64,000 bases of DNA from Chrysemys picta bellii. Taxonomy: Eukaryota; Chordata; Testudines; Emydidae. Positions 21,220-32,909 of this stretch are shown one piece after another; the stretch's first letter is position 1; each line of letters starts with the position of its first letter. The notes under the pieces were generated by a model, which was not told the DNA's origin, did no database searches, and saw nothing but the letters and a program-made list of their open reading frames with translations. The stretch is taken from NCBI RefSeq assembly GCF_011386835.1, contig NC_088797.1, forward strand, positions 94,436,264-94,500,263. Direction: 5' to 3'. The position numbers and the translations under genes are program-made.

Positions 21220-22588
21220 GTACCAAGCCTGTTGGGTTTCTGCAGCATTGTTTTCTTACAGATGGTACCAGTTGGATCATTAATCTGGCCACAAACAGCC
21301 TGGACTTCATTCTAGCTGCTAACAGATGCTGGCTATGATGTTTCGATAGTAGAGGAACAATATCATCTAGAAGATGTGACCCTTTCAGTGAGCCAAGAAA
21401 AACACGGGGTTTTCAGGTATTATTACTATTTATTTCTGTTATTGTAGTGCTCTGTGAATGCCAGTCAGGATCGGGGCCCCATTGTACTGGGTGCAGACAT
21501 AATAAAAGACAGTGCCTGCCTCAAAGAATTTACTAGCTAAGTAAAGAAAAGGCATAACAGGTGGGTAGATGAGCAGAGAAGGAAAGCAGAGGGTAGCAGT
21601 AATAGGAATATCACGTTATGTATATTTGCTATTTGCATAATTTTTCAGACTTCAAGGTTTTTTCAAAATATTAAGTATTTAATTGCCTAATCATTAGCAA
21701 ACCAATCAGGTCCCTTACAGAGTAGGGGCTGTGAAATCACTGCCCCCACTCAGTGAAAAGATGAACCAAGAATAAAGAATTAGCATGTTTCTCATATTTT
21801 CTACACAATTGGAGTCAAACAGTTATGAGCACTTACACACAAATATAGATATTATGGGATATATATTTGACATCAGATGACTTACATTTGACTACATTAT
21901 GTGAATTTGTGAAAAGGACAAATAATTCAACACTTGTTACAATTCTGTGCTGTCACCGGACATTATAATTGATAGAGGCATTATTCAGGGATGAAACTCG
22001 TTTTCAACGTAGTTACAACTAAACCAATAACTGTCTGTTAGAATTGCTTAGACAGCAGTTTAATACAATTCTTTAACTCTTTTCCTGAATCAGTGTGAGT
22101 GGGACAAAAACAGAACTGGTGAGATGTGGAGAAGTCATAGCACTGTGGTACATAACATACGTGTTTTGCGGGCAGCAAGAGGACTCCACATTCAGTGTCA
22201 ATGTCAATCCAGTGCTTTTCACAAATACCAAAAATTAATTTAACTGTTAACAAAAAAAATAAAAGTATTGTTGATAGTAACAACATATCACAGTCTAAAG
22301 CAATTGAGCAGTGGTTAGACAAGACCCTAAATCACAGCTACTTAATTAATCACCCAAGTATTTCAGTTATTTCAGCTGCTAACTCTGGACCTCAGCGTGA
22401 TACATTCAAATACATGTATTTAAATATAGAAATATAACTGTATTTTACATCCAGTTAAAGATGACTTTCCATTTATAGCTTTGATGACATGGCTAAATAC
22501 GACCTTCCAGCATGGATAAATTTTATTGTGCAGAAAACTGGACAAGAGTGATTGTATCATGTTGGCCATTCATAGGGCACCTCTACTG
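21220..22588 (+). pseudogene. lipase relic: degenerate exons 4 and 5
   Basis: Pseudo-exon 4 (21220-21416) still matches gene B exon 4 over the HG loop, [10 protein letters not shown] and DAGYDV blocks. It has a lost acceptor (CGG for CAG) and length changes that break the frame. Pseudo-exon 5 (22479-22588) keeps the exact 110-nt length and an acceptor. It carries TGA after the GQE block and TAG inside the elbow (GHS*G), and its donor GT is lost. It keeps CAG where gene B has its stop. Traces of exon 6 (GCCCAAAGCC) may lie near 22692. Intron sequence before exon 4 also matches B, so this is a DNA-level duplicate and not a processed copy. Confidence 0.85.
21425..21620. repeat. dispersed repeat (first copy)
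   Basis: Shares CAGGATCGGGGCCCCATTGT-type wording with 47820-47985. It is an old dispersed repeat interrupting the relic; family name not assigned. Confidence 0.45.
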
Positions 22589-23065
22589 TATGTTGATGAA
22601 TACAGTTTGATGTAGGTTAAGGTTCCAATCCTGCCAGCACTCATGCATGTTAATAACTTTATTTCAGTGGATTATACAGATATGAATAAAGTTGCCCAAA
22701 GCCTTCCCAATTGAGCTGGTCAAATTCTTCATGTAATTTAATTATCCAATGAATTGAGTTTTTGTTTAATTTATTCACCAAGTAGTTTGTGCAGCCAAAT
22801 TTCAATCTATAGTGAACTATTCACTTTGTTTTTGTGATACATGACATGTCTTCTAAATTGCTAGATCTTGTTCAAGACTACATCATGCTCTCTCTATATA
22901 GATAGATATAGATAGCATATTTTACTTTCAATTTAAAACCATTGAGTGACTCAAGCACAAAAAAATCTTAGTTGACCTTTCATCAGCATATAATAGTTTG
23001 CACTATGGATTAGTCCCAAAATTGTACTTCAAGGTCCCAGACAAGAAACTTCTAGATTTTATTAT
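22589..23065. other. spacer between relic and duplication unit
   Basis: AT-rich with a short GATA-type microsatellite near 22895-22915; nothing else recognised. Confidence 0.45.
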
Positions 23066-23854
23066 GCCCTACTGAAATCAATGGGAGTTGTGCTATGGAG
23101 CTTTATGGGGCTGGGATTTCATCCCCTTTGTTTCCCAATGCATAATCCATAAATCGCTGCTTACTTCCAATCCCTTCGTTTCAGCTCTTTGGCCTCCAGT
23201 CAAAGTTCTCACTTTTTAAACTGAAAGAACAAACAGGATTTATTAGAAAATTAGCTCTCATTAATGCAGCCTTCACATGTATCTGCCTGTCAGTGTTACA
23301 CTCACAGACCAGGCATGGTTTTAAACCTGAAGGGTTTATGAAACAAGCAAACACAGCTTGCACAAGCCCCAGTGCTGCTGAGTCTCTCTGGAGCACCAAC
23401 CTCTCCTAGGACCACACCCTGTTACCAGCTGTGTCCCCCTTGGCCTCTTTAGCAGACCTCCTTAAAGGGACAGGACACAGGTAACTATAACTCCAGTGTT
23501 CTGTTATGACTGCAACATTAGCAGTTATTTACAAAGTGAGTCTGAGTTATCTGTTAGTTTCACTTGGAACATTTAATTAAGCAAAAGAGCTGTTTTCAGA
23601 CCAATCTAAGGAATTCTGAGAGGGGAAAGAGATGTTCCTAAAAAAATCTTTTATTTGAGGTGCAAAGTGGATGTTCAGTTCTCCTTGGGCAGTTTGGAGT
23701 CAAATACCGAGAGAAAATTTGTCTGTGTGTCACTGACATACTTTGAAAGGAACTGGTTTCATCAGCCGTTTCAGGCCCCAATCCCACTGAATAAGGCTAA
23801 TATCATTCAGGGGTGTATTAACATGAACGTCATATGTAAGACATGGGGGGGGGG

Positions 23855-24690
23855 GTAATTGTGCCAGTCTGCTCGGCCCTGGTGAGGCCTGTGCTGGAGT
23901 ACTGTTCCAGTTCTGGGCACCGCACTTTAGGAAAGATGTGGACAAATTGGAGAGAGTCTGGAGCAGAGCAACAAAACATGATGAAAGTCTTAGATAAACT
24001 GACCTCTGAAGAAAGTTTAACAAAACTGGGCATGTTTAATTTGGGAAAAGAAAACTGAGGGTGGATGACCTGATAACCAGGAGTGGTGCCAGGGTTTTTG
24101 CCGCCCTAGGCGGCAGTGCTCCTCCTCTGAGCATTCGGGGCGGGGGTCCTTCCGCTCCGTGTCTTCGGAGCACTTTGGCGGTGGGTCCCGGAGCAAGTGA
24201 AGGACCCGCAGCCGAATTTCCGCCAAAGACCTAGAGCGGAAGGACCTCCCGGTGCCAAATTTCCGCCAAGGATGGCAAAATGCTGCCCCCCAAATCTTGC
24301 CGCCCTAGGTGACCGCCTAGGGTTGCCTAGTGGAAGTGCCGGCCCTGCTGATAACACTCTTCAGATATGTTAAGGGTTATTATAAAGAGGATGGTGATCA
24401 ATTGTTCTTCATGCCCACTGAAGGGAGGAGAAGATGTAACAGACTTAATCTGAAGCAAGGGAGATTTAGGAGAGATATTGGAAAAACCTCCTTACTATAA
24501 GGGTAGCTAAGCTCTGGAATAGGCTTCCAAAGGAAGTTGTGGAATCCCCATTGGAGATTTTTAGGAACAGGTTGGACAAATGTCTGTCAGGGATGGTCTA
24601 GGTTTAGTTTGTCTTACCTCAGTACAGGTGGGGTAGACTTTGACATCCCAAAGTTCCTTCCAGCCCTACATTTCTGAGTCTATGATCCTG
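23855..24690 (+). mobile_element. CR1 LINE 3' fragment (unit 1)
   Basis: Encodes degenerate remains of the CR1 ORF2 C-terminus (ALVRPVLEY, then a KMW.NW.ESGAEQ stretch) and runs into the CR1 3' region. It is interrupted by a hAT element at 24078-24347. The partner is at 55615-56165. Confidence 0.7.
24078..24347. mobile_element. hAT-type MITE, 270 bp, nested in CR1
   Basis: Ends CAGGAGTGG and GCCGGCCCTG, with subterminal GCCGCCCTAGG in inverted arrangement. Perfect 8-bp duplication CTGATAAC (24070-24077, 24348-24355). The partner CR1 at about 55890 is uninterrupted. Confidence 0.8.
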
Positions 24691-25304
24691 AATGGAGTTC
24701 ATCCCACACACTGAGCCCCATTGAGTTCAACCCACCTGCATGGAGCTCATTGTGGGATTGGGGCCTTAGTGAAATATTCAAATGCTCTGAGGACATCACT
24801 GGTGCTTAACAAATAATAGACTTTCTGAGTTTGGACCAAGAAGAAAGCAACTAAGAAATTAAATAACTAGCTGCAATGTGATGTATCAGAGTATCCAGTT
24901 GCCAGCATCCACCTGTTTCCTGGCCCATCCCCCAAGCTAAGGGTACCTCTGTGTCGCTATGCAATGCAGAGGCTGTTAGGAATACAAGAAGCTGCTATTA
25001 TCATCCTGGATTGCTGGTCCCTCACCACAACTCCTAGACTCACAGCTCATCCTGTGCATTTGGGATGCAGAGGGCAATGCCTTCTGTGTAGGAGCTGGGT
25101 GTAAGTTTCTTGGGCCACTGGAAATAATACACCCCATCTCTGTGGGGATCACTCCATGAGCACACTCATGAACCTTGCCTATTGCCTGATTCCTGCCACA
25201 GGAAGGAACTGCATCAAAGGGGTTTCCAGGCAGGGATTTCTATCCTGGCAGGATTATGTGGAAGCAATAAAGAACTCAAGGTTTTTGAAACAAGAGCTTA
25301 GTCA
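24691..25304. other. spacer upstream of DIRS element
   Basis: Aligns with about 56170-56730 of unit 2. No gene recognised; the 62-codon frame at 25156 is unsupported. Confidence 0.5.
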
Positions 25305-25495
25305 GTTCTTCTTAGAGTGCTTGCTCATGTCAATTCCATTTTAGGTGTGTGTGCGCCCAGGTGCACAGTTGTCAGAGATTTTTGTCTTAGTAGTATCCGT
25401 AGGGTCGGCTTTTGTGCCCTCTGGAATAGCGCACTCATGAGGTGGAATATCAGGCGCCACCAGCCCCAGGCCCTCTCAGTTCCTTCTTACCACCT
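25305..25495 (+). repeat. DIRS left inverted terminal repeat
   Basis: Reads GTTCTTCTTAGAGTGCTTGC at the outer edge and CAGTTCCTTCTTACCACC at the inner edge. The inverse of the right repeat matches along nearly its whole length, with scattered substitutions. Confidence 0.8.
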
Positions 25496-25653
25496 GTGAC
25501 GGTTGGTTGAAGCACCTTGCCTTGTCTCGCAAGACCACTAGCAGTTTCTTCATAGACTTCATTCTGCTGGTTGTTGTATATAGTTCAGATTAGTTAATTG
25601 ATAGTGTTAAGTTAGTTATAGAGTCCTGTTTGGGATTTTGCCCTGAATGAGGC

Positions 25654-27363
25654 ATGCCTCACTCTCCCAGTTTCAAGTCGTGTTTGGCATGCAGCAGGCT
25701 GATGCCGATAAATGATCCGTATGACAATTGTCTCAAGTATCTGGGGGAAAGCCACAGAAAAGACCAGTGCCACATCTGTAAAAACTTTCTCCCTCAGACT
25801 CAGAAGGAGCGAGATATTCCCTTGAGGGACCTCCTGATGGAGGCTGCTCTTCATCCCGAGTCGGAGCCCTCCACCGCAGAACCCATGCCGTGTACATCAG
25901 CCTCGGTGTGCAGTGCACCGCCGACACCGGACTTGGCCTGGCACTGCTCCCTTTCGCTGGTATCAAGGAAGCGGCAGAAGAAGTGGAGTCCCTTGGTACT
26001 GAAGGACAGAGGGCCCACGGGCAAAGGACCCGTGTCAGGACATGCACCTGCTTCGGGGCTTCATGGGGGTATCACAGAGGTCAGACCTCCCAGGCTGGCT
26101 CGGGATCCACCTTCCACTCTGGGCAGTGACAGGGGCTCCCAGCCTATTGTGGGGCCTTCAGTGCCTGATGCAGTCCCAGTGGCTAAAGAGCAGAGCTGGC
26201 CGGCTCCACAGGTCCCAGGCCAGGTGGCTGAAGTGGCTCCGTCACCGAAGGGCATGCCCACTGGGAGGCAATAGCATAGACTGGCTGAACTCCCCTGGTC
26301 GCCGGACCACAGGTGCCAGTCCCTGTTGCTGCAACCTTGGACCCTGGCACCACACCCCAGCTCTCCGGCCAGGAAACCTAGATCACCAGCAAGATCCCCA
26401 CTTACTAGGCATGGGACTCGAGGCACCGTTCCCCATACTGCTGGTAGTCTGACTGCAGGTTGCTGAGACACCAGTCACCTTCTCCCAGGCAGTCACCGAG
26501 ATGCCGGTTGCCATCCTGGAGGGGTCGTTCGGGATCTCTACATTGGTCTCGTTTGCCCCAGTACTGTTCCTCGGGTAGGCGGCACTACTCCCTGTCACCC
26601 CACCACTCGACGACCAGGATTAGCAAACAGACCCAGGCCTCAATGGCCTGCAATGGTCTCTGGAGGGACAGTGTTTGGGGGTCGGACTGCGATTTCAGTC
26701 TGCTGCCAAGAAGGGAGACCAAGGTGGCACCGGCCATGGTACCGGTGCAGCAGGGTCAGTAGCCCCCCCATTGGCCACCCTGGAACCCATGGGGGGTACC
26801 AGTGATGCCAGTTCAATACTCCCAGCCCTCCCTGGCCGCATCGGACAAGCCGGCTGCAGCACCACAATCAGCGCGCGGTACCGGAGGTGAGGCCGAGGTG
26901 GTGCACTGCAGCCTGGCACCGAGGGAGCCCTCCTTCATCAAAGAAGGGGATGACACCCTTCTGCAGGTGGTGCAGTCCTCATCATCATCCCCGGATGAGA
27001 CGGTGGCTGGGCCATCCCATCCTAGTAGCCCCCCCCGACAACTTTAAGAAGCACCAGACCCTCCTTAAACGGGTGGCTGAGAACTTTGGCCTGCAAATTG
27101 AGGAGGTCGCCGAGGAGACTGAGGACCTCTTCAATGTCATATTGGCCACTACCCCAGCATGGGTCGCATTGTCCATCCACCTGGGCGTCCTCAAGATTGT
27201 CAAGGCTTTATGGCAAACTCCCTCTTCTATTCCGCTGATGTCCAAGAAGATGGAAAAGAAATATTATGTCCCTGCAAAGGACTTTGAGTATTTGTATACC
27301 CATCCCCCTGTGGCATCACTGGTGGTGTCTGCAGTGAACGGGAGACTGGTACGCTGCCCTTGA
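25654..27363 (+). pseudogene. DIRS gag-like region
   Basis: The first frame (25654-26274) has a Cys/His-rich N-terminus (CLACSRLMP, NCLKYLGESH, QCHICKNF) like DIRS gag zinc fingers. A later frame (26887-27363) has the MEKKYYVPAKDFEYLYTHP block, typical of the DIRS gag C-terminus. Frames change between them. A deletion at about 27350 removes the gag end and the start of the reverse transcriptase. Confidence 0.6.
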
Positions 27364-27735
27364 TTTAAAAGACATATATTTCCATTTTCCCTGGGCACCA
27401 GTGCTTCCTCCATTTTATGTTGGGCCGGCGCCACTTCCAGTTCACGGCAATGCCCTTTGACCTTTCATTGGCCTAGAATGTGTTCACAAAGTGTATAGTG
27501 CCAGTGGCCGCTTACCTACGATGCCGGGGAGGTCAGATCTACCTATACCTCAATGACTGGTTGATATGGGGCCAGTCCCTGGATCAGGTGAGGAGGCATC
27601 TCGATCTGGTCTGTTCCACCAGCTGTGAGCTGGGGCTGATCATAAATGAGGAAAAGTCAACCCTGACCCCAGCGCAATGCATAGAGTTCATTGGAGCGGT
27701 TCTTGACTCATCGGGCCAGAGCCTTCCTCCTTGAG
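27364..27735 (+). pseudogene. DIRS reverse transcriptase fragment
   Basis: Starts in a broken frame at the LDLKD-like block; the frame 27480-27734 then carries IYLYLNDWLIWGQS. The catalytic YLDD box is YLND here, so one metal-binding aspartate is lost. Stops separate it from neighbours. Confidence 0.65.
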
Positions 27736-27969
27736 GCTTGGTTCCAGGCCATGGGAGACTTCATCTCGAGCCTGTGAGAGCACCCACTCACCAGCGTCCA
27801 TATGTGCTTGAGACTGTTGGGTCACATGGTGGCATGCACTTACGTGGTCAGGCATGCACAGCTCCACCTCAGGCCTCTACAGGCGTGGCTGGCATCGGTC
27901 TTTGTTCCCATTGAGCACAGCATGCACCAGGTAGTCAGGATTCCGGACAATGCTCTGTCATCACTCACC

Positions 27970-28400
27970 TGGCAGCATCCTGCATCAGTGCTGGAATGAG
28001 TTTTCTTCGCAGCCCCGGTCTCGTCGGTTACACTTTGGACCTGGGATGGGGAGCCCACCTGGGCAATTTCAATACTCAAGGTGGTTGGTCCAATCATGAT
28101 CTTTCCCTGCATATCAATATCAGGGAACTCAGGGCAGTTCACCAAGCCTGTCAAGAGTTTCTACCTCATTTACAAGGCATGGTGGTTCAGGTCCTGCCGG
28201 ACAACACGGCTACAGTCTTCTATATCAACAGGCAGGGCAGAGCCAGGTCGTTTGCCCTCTTCCAGGAAGCCCTCTGGCTCTGGAACTTCTGTCTGCAGCA
28301 CGATATCCACCTCGTCGCTGCTCACCTTCCAAGGACCAAGAACACGTTGGCGGATCGCCTCAGTAGGACATTCTCGTCTCGCCATGAGTGGTCCCTTCAT
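27970..28400 (+). pseudogene. DIRS RNase H domain
   Basis: Frame 27996-28814 has GWGAHLGNF, SLHINIRELRAVHQAC, LPDNTATVFYINRQG and AAHLPRTKNTLADRLSR, the ordered RNase H blocks of DIRS elements. The first catalytic Asp (DLGWGAHLG block) is recognisable. Confidence 0.7.
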
Positions 28401-28409
28401 CCGGGGTGG

Positions 28410-28700
28410 TCAACTTCATCTTCCACAAGTGGAGAACTTCAGGGGTGGACCTGTTTGCCTCCAGGCAGAACAGAAAAGTCACGTTTTCTGCTCGATTCGG
28501 GGCATGGCGAGAGGATCCCTGTCGGACTCCTTTCTGCTCCCATGGTTGGGGGGTGGGGGGGCCTGATGTATGCCTTTCCTCTGGTGCTGTTGTTGCTCAG
28601 GGTCCTGATGAAGATCAAGCAGGACATGCTGAAAGTCATCTTCATAGCACTGGCCTGGCTGCACCAGCACTGGTTCAGCACTCTGCTGCACCTTTCGATG
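28410..28700 (+). pseudogene. DIRS Dam-like methyltransferase region (tentative)
   Basis: Frames here give VDLFASRQNRKVTF and MYAFPLVLLLLRVLMKIK, which sit where DIRS elements carry a domain related to phage adenine methylases. Several frameshifts; assignment is by position and weak motif match. Confidence 0.4.
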
Positions 28701-29269
28701 GCGACCCCGTTCCGGCGGCTGCACAGGTCGGACCTGTTGTCCCAGAACCATTGCAGTCTTCTGCACCCGAACCTGGTGGCATTACATCTGACAGCTTGGC
28801 TGCTGCGTGACTGAGCGCACAGGACCAGTGGTGTTCGGCTGAGGTTCAGTGAGTCCTGTTGGGTAGTAGAAAGCCCTCCACCAGAGTGAACTATATGGCT
28901 AAATGGAAGCGGTTCACCTGCTGGATTGCGAATAAGAGGGTCCATCCCAAGGGAGCTTCATTGTAGCTCATTTTAGATTACCTCCTGCATCTCAATCTCC
29001 AGGGCTTGTCCCTCTCTTCAATCAAGGTCCATCTAGTGGCCATCTTGGCTTTCCACCTGCCATTCTGTGACAGGTCAGTTTTCGCTCAGAATATCATGGC
29101 CAGATTCCTTAAGAGCCTGTAGTGCCTCTATCCGCATGTCAGGGATCCCAGGCCTGTCATGGCTCACAGGTCCCCCCTTTGAGCCACTGGCTTCCTGATC
29201 TCTCCTTCTCCTCTCCTGGAAGTTCGCGCTCTTGGTAGTGGCGATGTTGGCTCACCAAGAGTCTGAAAT

Positions 29270-29860
29270 TTGGGCTCTCACCTAGGAACTGCCTTACATG
29301 GTCTTCTACAGGGAAAAAGTCCAGCTAAGACTGCACCTGGGCTTTCTCCCCAAAGTAGTTTTCTCAGTTTCATTCGAGCCAAGACATTTACTCACAGGTC
29401 TTTCCAAAGCTGCATAAGTCGGAGGGAGAGCATCGGAGGAGGGCTTTGGCCTTCTACATTGACAGGACCAAGCTGTTTCGTAAGTCCACGCAGTTCTTTG
29501 TCACTGTGGCTGACAGGATGAAACATCGTCCTGTATCTGCTCAAAGGATTTCCTCTTGGATCACAGCCTGCATTCACTTCTGCTATGATCAAGCGAAGGT
29601 GCCACCCCTGGCGATTGTCACCGCCCACTCTACCAGGGCGCAGACCTCTTCGGCTGCCTTTCTGGCCCAAGTGCCTATCCAGGACATCTGTAGGGCGGCC
29701 ACTTGGTCATCTGTCCATACCTTTACGTCCCGCTATGCATTTACCCAGCAGGCCCGGAACGATGCTGGCTTTCATAGGGCAGTACTGCAAGCTGTGAACT
29801 CTGAGCCCACCTCCCTAGATATGAGTCACCTAAAACAGAATCAACACGAGCAAGCACTCA
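29270..29860 (+). pseudogene. DIRS tyrosine recombinase domain
   Basis: Frame 29446-29958 contains VTAHSTRAQTSSAAFLAQVP then DICRAATWSSVHTF. This matches the C-terminal half of DIRS recombinases (the H-x-x-R box and the following W..F region before the nucleophile). The domain catalyses integration of circular DNA copies. The N-terminal part is frame-broken. Confidence 0.6.
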
Positions 29861-29934
29861 AAGAAGAAAAAACGGTTACCTACCTTTTCATAACTGTTGT
29901 TCTTCTAGATGTGTTGCTTGTGTCCGTTCCATTA
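29826..29934. repeat. DIRS internal complementary region
   Basis: 29826-29871 is the inverse of the outer left repeat (about 25305-25351). 29874-29934 is the inverse of the outer right repeat (about 30113-30172). This adjacency is the template used to complete DIRS ends through a circular intermediate. Confidence 0.75.
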
Positions 29935-29962
29935 CCCACCCTCCTGCCCCTCTGTTAGAGTT

Positions 29963-30172
29963 GCTGGCAAGAAGGAACTGAAAGGGTGTGGAGCGGCGGC
30001 ACCTGATATACCGCTGCATGAGCGCACCACTCCAGAGGGCACCACAGCCGGCCCTACAGATACCGCTAAGGCAGAAAGCTCCAACAACTGTACACATGGG
30101 CACACACACCTACATTGGAATGGACATGAGCAACACATCTTAAAGAACAACAGTTACAAAAGGTAAGTGACC
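29963..30172 (-). repeat. DIRS right inverted terminal repeat
   Basis: Begins GCTGGCAAGAAGGAACTG and ends CAGTTACAAAAGGTAAGTG. It is the inverse of the left repeat but extends about 20 bp further outward. Confidence 0.8.
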
Positions 30173-30469
30173 ATTTTTTTAAATGTATACCTGCTTGGCA
30201 TGTAAAGGCTGTGATGAGGAAAGACTAATCCCTATGTAGCAAAGATGAAAACTCCTGAGTGAACTAATTCTCTGCAGTTGAGGCCTTAGGGTCTGACAAT
30301 TAGCCAATTTCTGCAAATTGATTTGGAGGTTTGGGTTCTTTGTTTTTCATCTGACACACCAAAAGCTTTTGACTTAGTCAGCTTTGTTTTTAGAAAAGGA
30401 ACATCTTTAAGTGCCACCTATCATCTGTATTGTTTTCCTATGCAACTGAATCTGTGGACCAGCTAACCC

Positions 30470-30800
30470 AGAATAACCCAGGGGTGGGGTGACACCACTG
30501 GAAGGTTGAAATCACACTTCAAGCTGATGGCATTGTGCTGTTCCTATCATCTCACCAACTCTCTATCCCCTTCTGCAGACTCTACAGGACTCTGTTGGTT
30601 TTTCTGGATATAAAATTAATTCAGAAAAGTCATAGATTTTTTTTCTGGTTTAATGTCCTCCATGTATACCATGTGACTTCTCTTTGTCAAGCTGTACGAA
30701 AATTGTAGTGGCAAAAATGTGGAGTACAATCAAGGTTTCCGTGAACATCTTATTTCCAAATGATCTTGGAAGAAATTTCCAAACACTGTCTGATCATAAA
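30470..30800 (+). mobile_element. L1-like LINE fragment
   Basis: Translations in shifting frames resemble the L1 ORF2 stretch after the reverse transcriptase core (SGYKIN-like, then PNDLG). It falls in a block of about 1 kb present in unit 1 and absent from unit 2. Confidence 0.4.
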
Positions 30801-32900
30801 TGCATTCCAGGTTTTTTCATGAGTATATTGGCATTTGGGAATGTACCTGCACCAGCAAATGTCCAGTGGGGCAGTCAACCAAATTCTGCAAGGATGCAGC
30901 TTTACCACAGTATTCTGATGGATGGGTTGAGTGAGGAGGAATGTTTGAAAGAAATTCCTTGGATGTTAGTTGGGAGTAAAAGTGAGAATAACACATCAGA
31001 GGCCATCATCCAGGAGAACCTGAAGTCTCTCCCAAAGTGTCTTTTTTGTGAACCCGTGATTCTGACAATGTTGCTGGTGATAAGAATAGTTCAGCATGGC
31101 AAGGGTTTAATTTATCAACCAAAGCTGATAGGGAATGAAAATGACAATTAGTAATATTGAATTGCACTTTCAGATTTCTACTGCCTCCCTGCAAAAATAT
31201 TATTGAGATGTTATCTATCACCTGCACACACAGGCAGAACAAAGAAAAATATCATAGCCTAATAAATTACCAACCCAGCAAAGGATTAAACCATGCTATC
31301 TAATATATTGTGTATTAATGTTATAGGCTAATGCCCTGTTACCAACAATTTAAGTGATTCTATATGATTGATTGAATACAGAATTTAGGTGAATATTTCA
31401 TACTGAATTTGCTGACAATTCCTGACTTCAAGTCTACATTTTACTTTCAAGTTTAGGGTGACTTTTTTTTAAGACAGCAGATCACAACCAGTCAGTATTA
31501 TGTCTGTGTTAGTAAAGAGCAGAGATATAATTGCCATGCATTTCCTTTACTGTTAACGTAATTGCCAGAGTCTATCTCCTTTGTGATATGGACGTTTAAC
31601 TTTCCAGGACACCTAGAGCTTGGGACGGGTGCTCCTCTAAGGAAAGTATAAGTCTGAGTAAATATATCCAATGCTAAAAATCAGTCCAAAGAGAGAAGGG
31701 GGAGAGGTGGAATTGGTAAATGACACTTCAAGGCTACTTCTGATTGGAGAGCAAGAAGTATGAGATATTCTGATGTGGCGAGTATCTGCCCCCTCACGCT
31801 GCTTTTTAACACTGGGGCCATCAGAGTTGCCACTGTTCAGAGATCTGAATCCACTTGGTGCAGCAGAAGGACTCCAGTGAGTAACTCTTTTTCTTAATTT
31901 AACTCTGACTAAGATTTGCATTTAACTACTTTCGTAATGAAGTATTTTGGTTGCTTTTTCTCTGAGTGAGGAGGGTATACAGGAGATGTCTACTGAGGTT
32001 AAGCTTCCTGAAAATCATCAGAAAATCCATAATTATGGTCAGTACAAGGTGGGTTAAACCTTTCATTGTTTTCAAAAGTGCATGGTCCAGGAGTGACTTT
32101 TTATAGAATATTAATTTGCTTGGAAGACCCATTCAGATCGGGTACTTTGAACTGCCTTAGGGGAGAATCTTTCTGGAGTGTATCTAATAAATCATTTCAC
32201 ATTAAGGTCTATATTTCAGCATTAAGCCAGATCCCATGTTATGGGGTGATACAGAAACTTTTGAGATGGGAACCAGATTCATTGTTGTTATATGGGGACA
32301 GAAACAGGAGGACAGAAAACAAAGGGATACATAAAGGCATTTGCAGCAGGGCTGTGAATTAGGGACCTTAGCGGGTAGAATAAATAAAGTTCTTAAGACG
32401 TGTACACTTGAAGGAAGTGTTTCTTTGGGAATTAAAATGAATCATCATATAAAGTTCACTTCACAATTCTCTAGCCATGTTTCTAACACAAATGAAATAC
32501 CGCCGATTTTTTCTCTGGTCTCTCAAGTATTGTTTTACTGCATTTATTGCTGTGCAGAATCTCTGAAGCCACATCTCTGAAACTGACTAGAACTACAATC
32601 TCTGAGCACATTAAATGTTACCTCCAAATAACTATATAAAAAAATAAGGTTGCAAAGTCAAGCATTTATAACTTTGGAAATACCAGACTTCAGGTTGCCT
32701 GTGCAACCTCAATTCAGCTCCATAGCATATATGTATTACACAGTCAATAATTTACACATTCACGTGATTTGTTCCACAAGAAAAGTGGAATATGGACAAA
32801 GCAATTTATTTTTCCTTAATCTCATTCTCAGGAATAGCTGGACAGTTTTAGATGTCAACATGAGGCAGATGTGTGGCATGGTAAATTTAATTGGAGACAG
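30801..32900. other. spacer, unit 1
   Basis: 31310-32900 aligns with 56860-58525 in unit 2. A 155-codon frame (30684-31151) covers part of it but resembles no family I know, and is partly L1-derived. A non-coding first exon for gene C may lie here or further on, but I cannot locate it. Confidence 0.45.
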
Positions 32901-32909
32901 TTAAAGTTT

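Larger units (their letters stand above)
25305..30172 (+). mobile_element. DIRS-type tyrosine-recombinase retrotransposon, near full length
   Basis: About 4.87 kb with inverted terminal repeats (25305-25495 and 29963-30172). An internal complementary region (29826-29934) is complementary to both outer ends. Internal order: gag-like, reverse transcriptase, RNase H, a region resembling the DIRS methyltransferase domain, and tyrosine recombinase. No target duplication is evident, as known for DIRS elements. Unit 2 has the uninterrupted target at about 56726. Many frames are broken, so this copy cannot encode the full set. Confidence 0.8.

Noticed and set aside
25733..28945. Many overlapping frames on both strands in the DIRS interval
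   Set aside because: Only the plus-strand frames with gag, reverse transcriptase, RNase H and recombinase blocks are meaningful; the others are shadows of GC-rich DIRS DNA.
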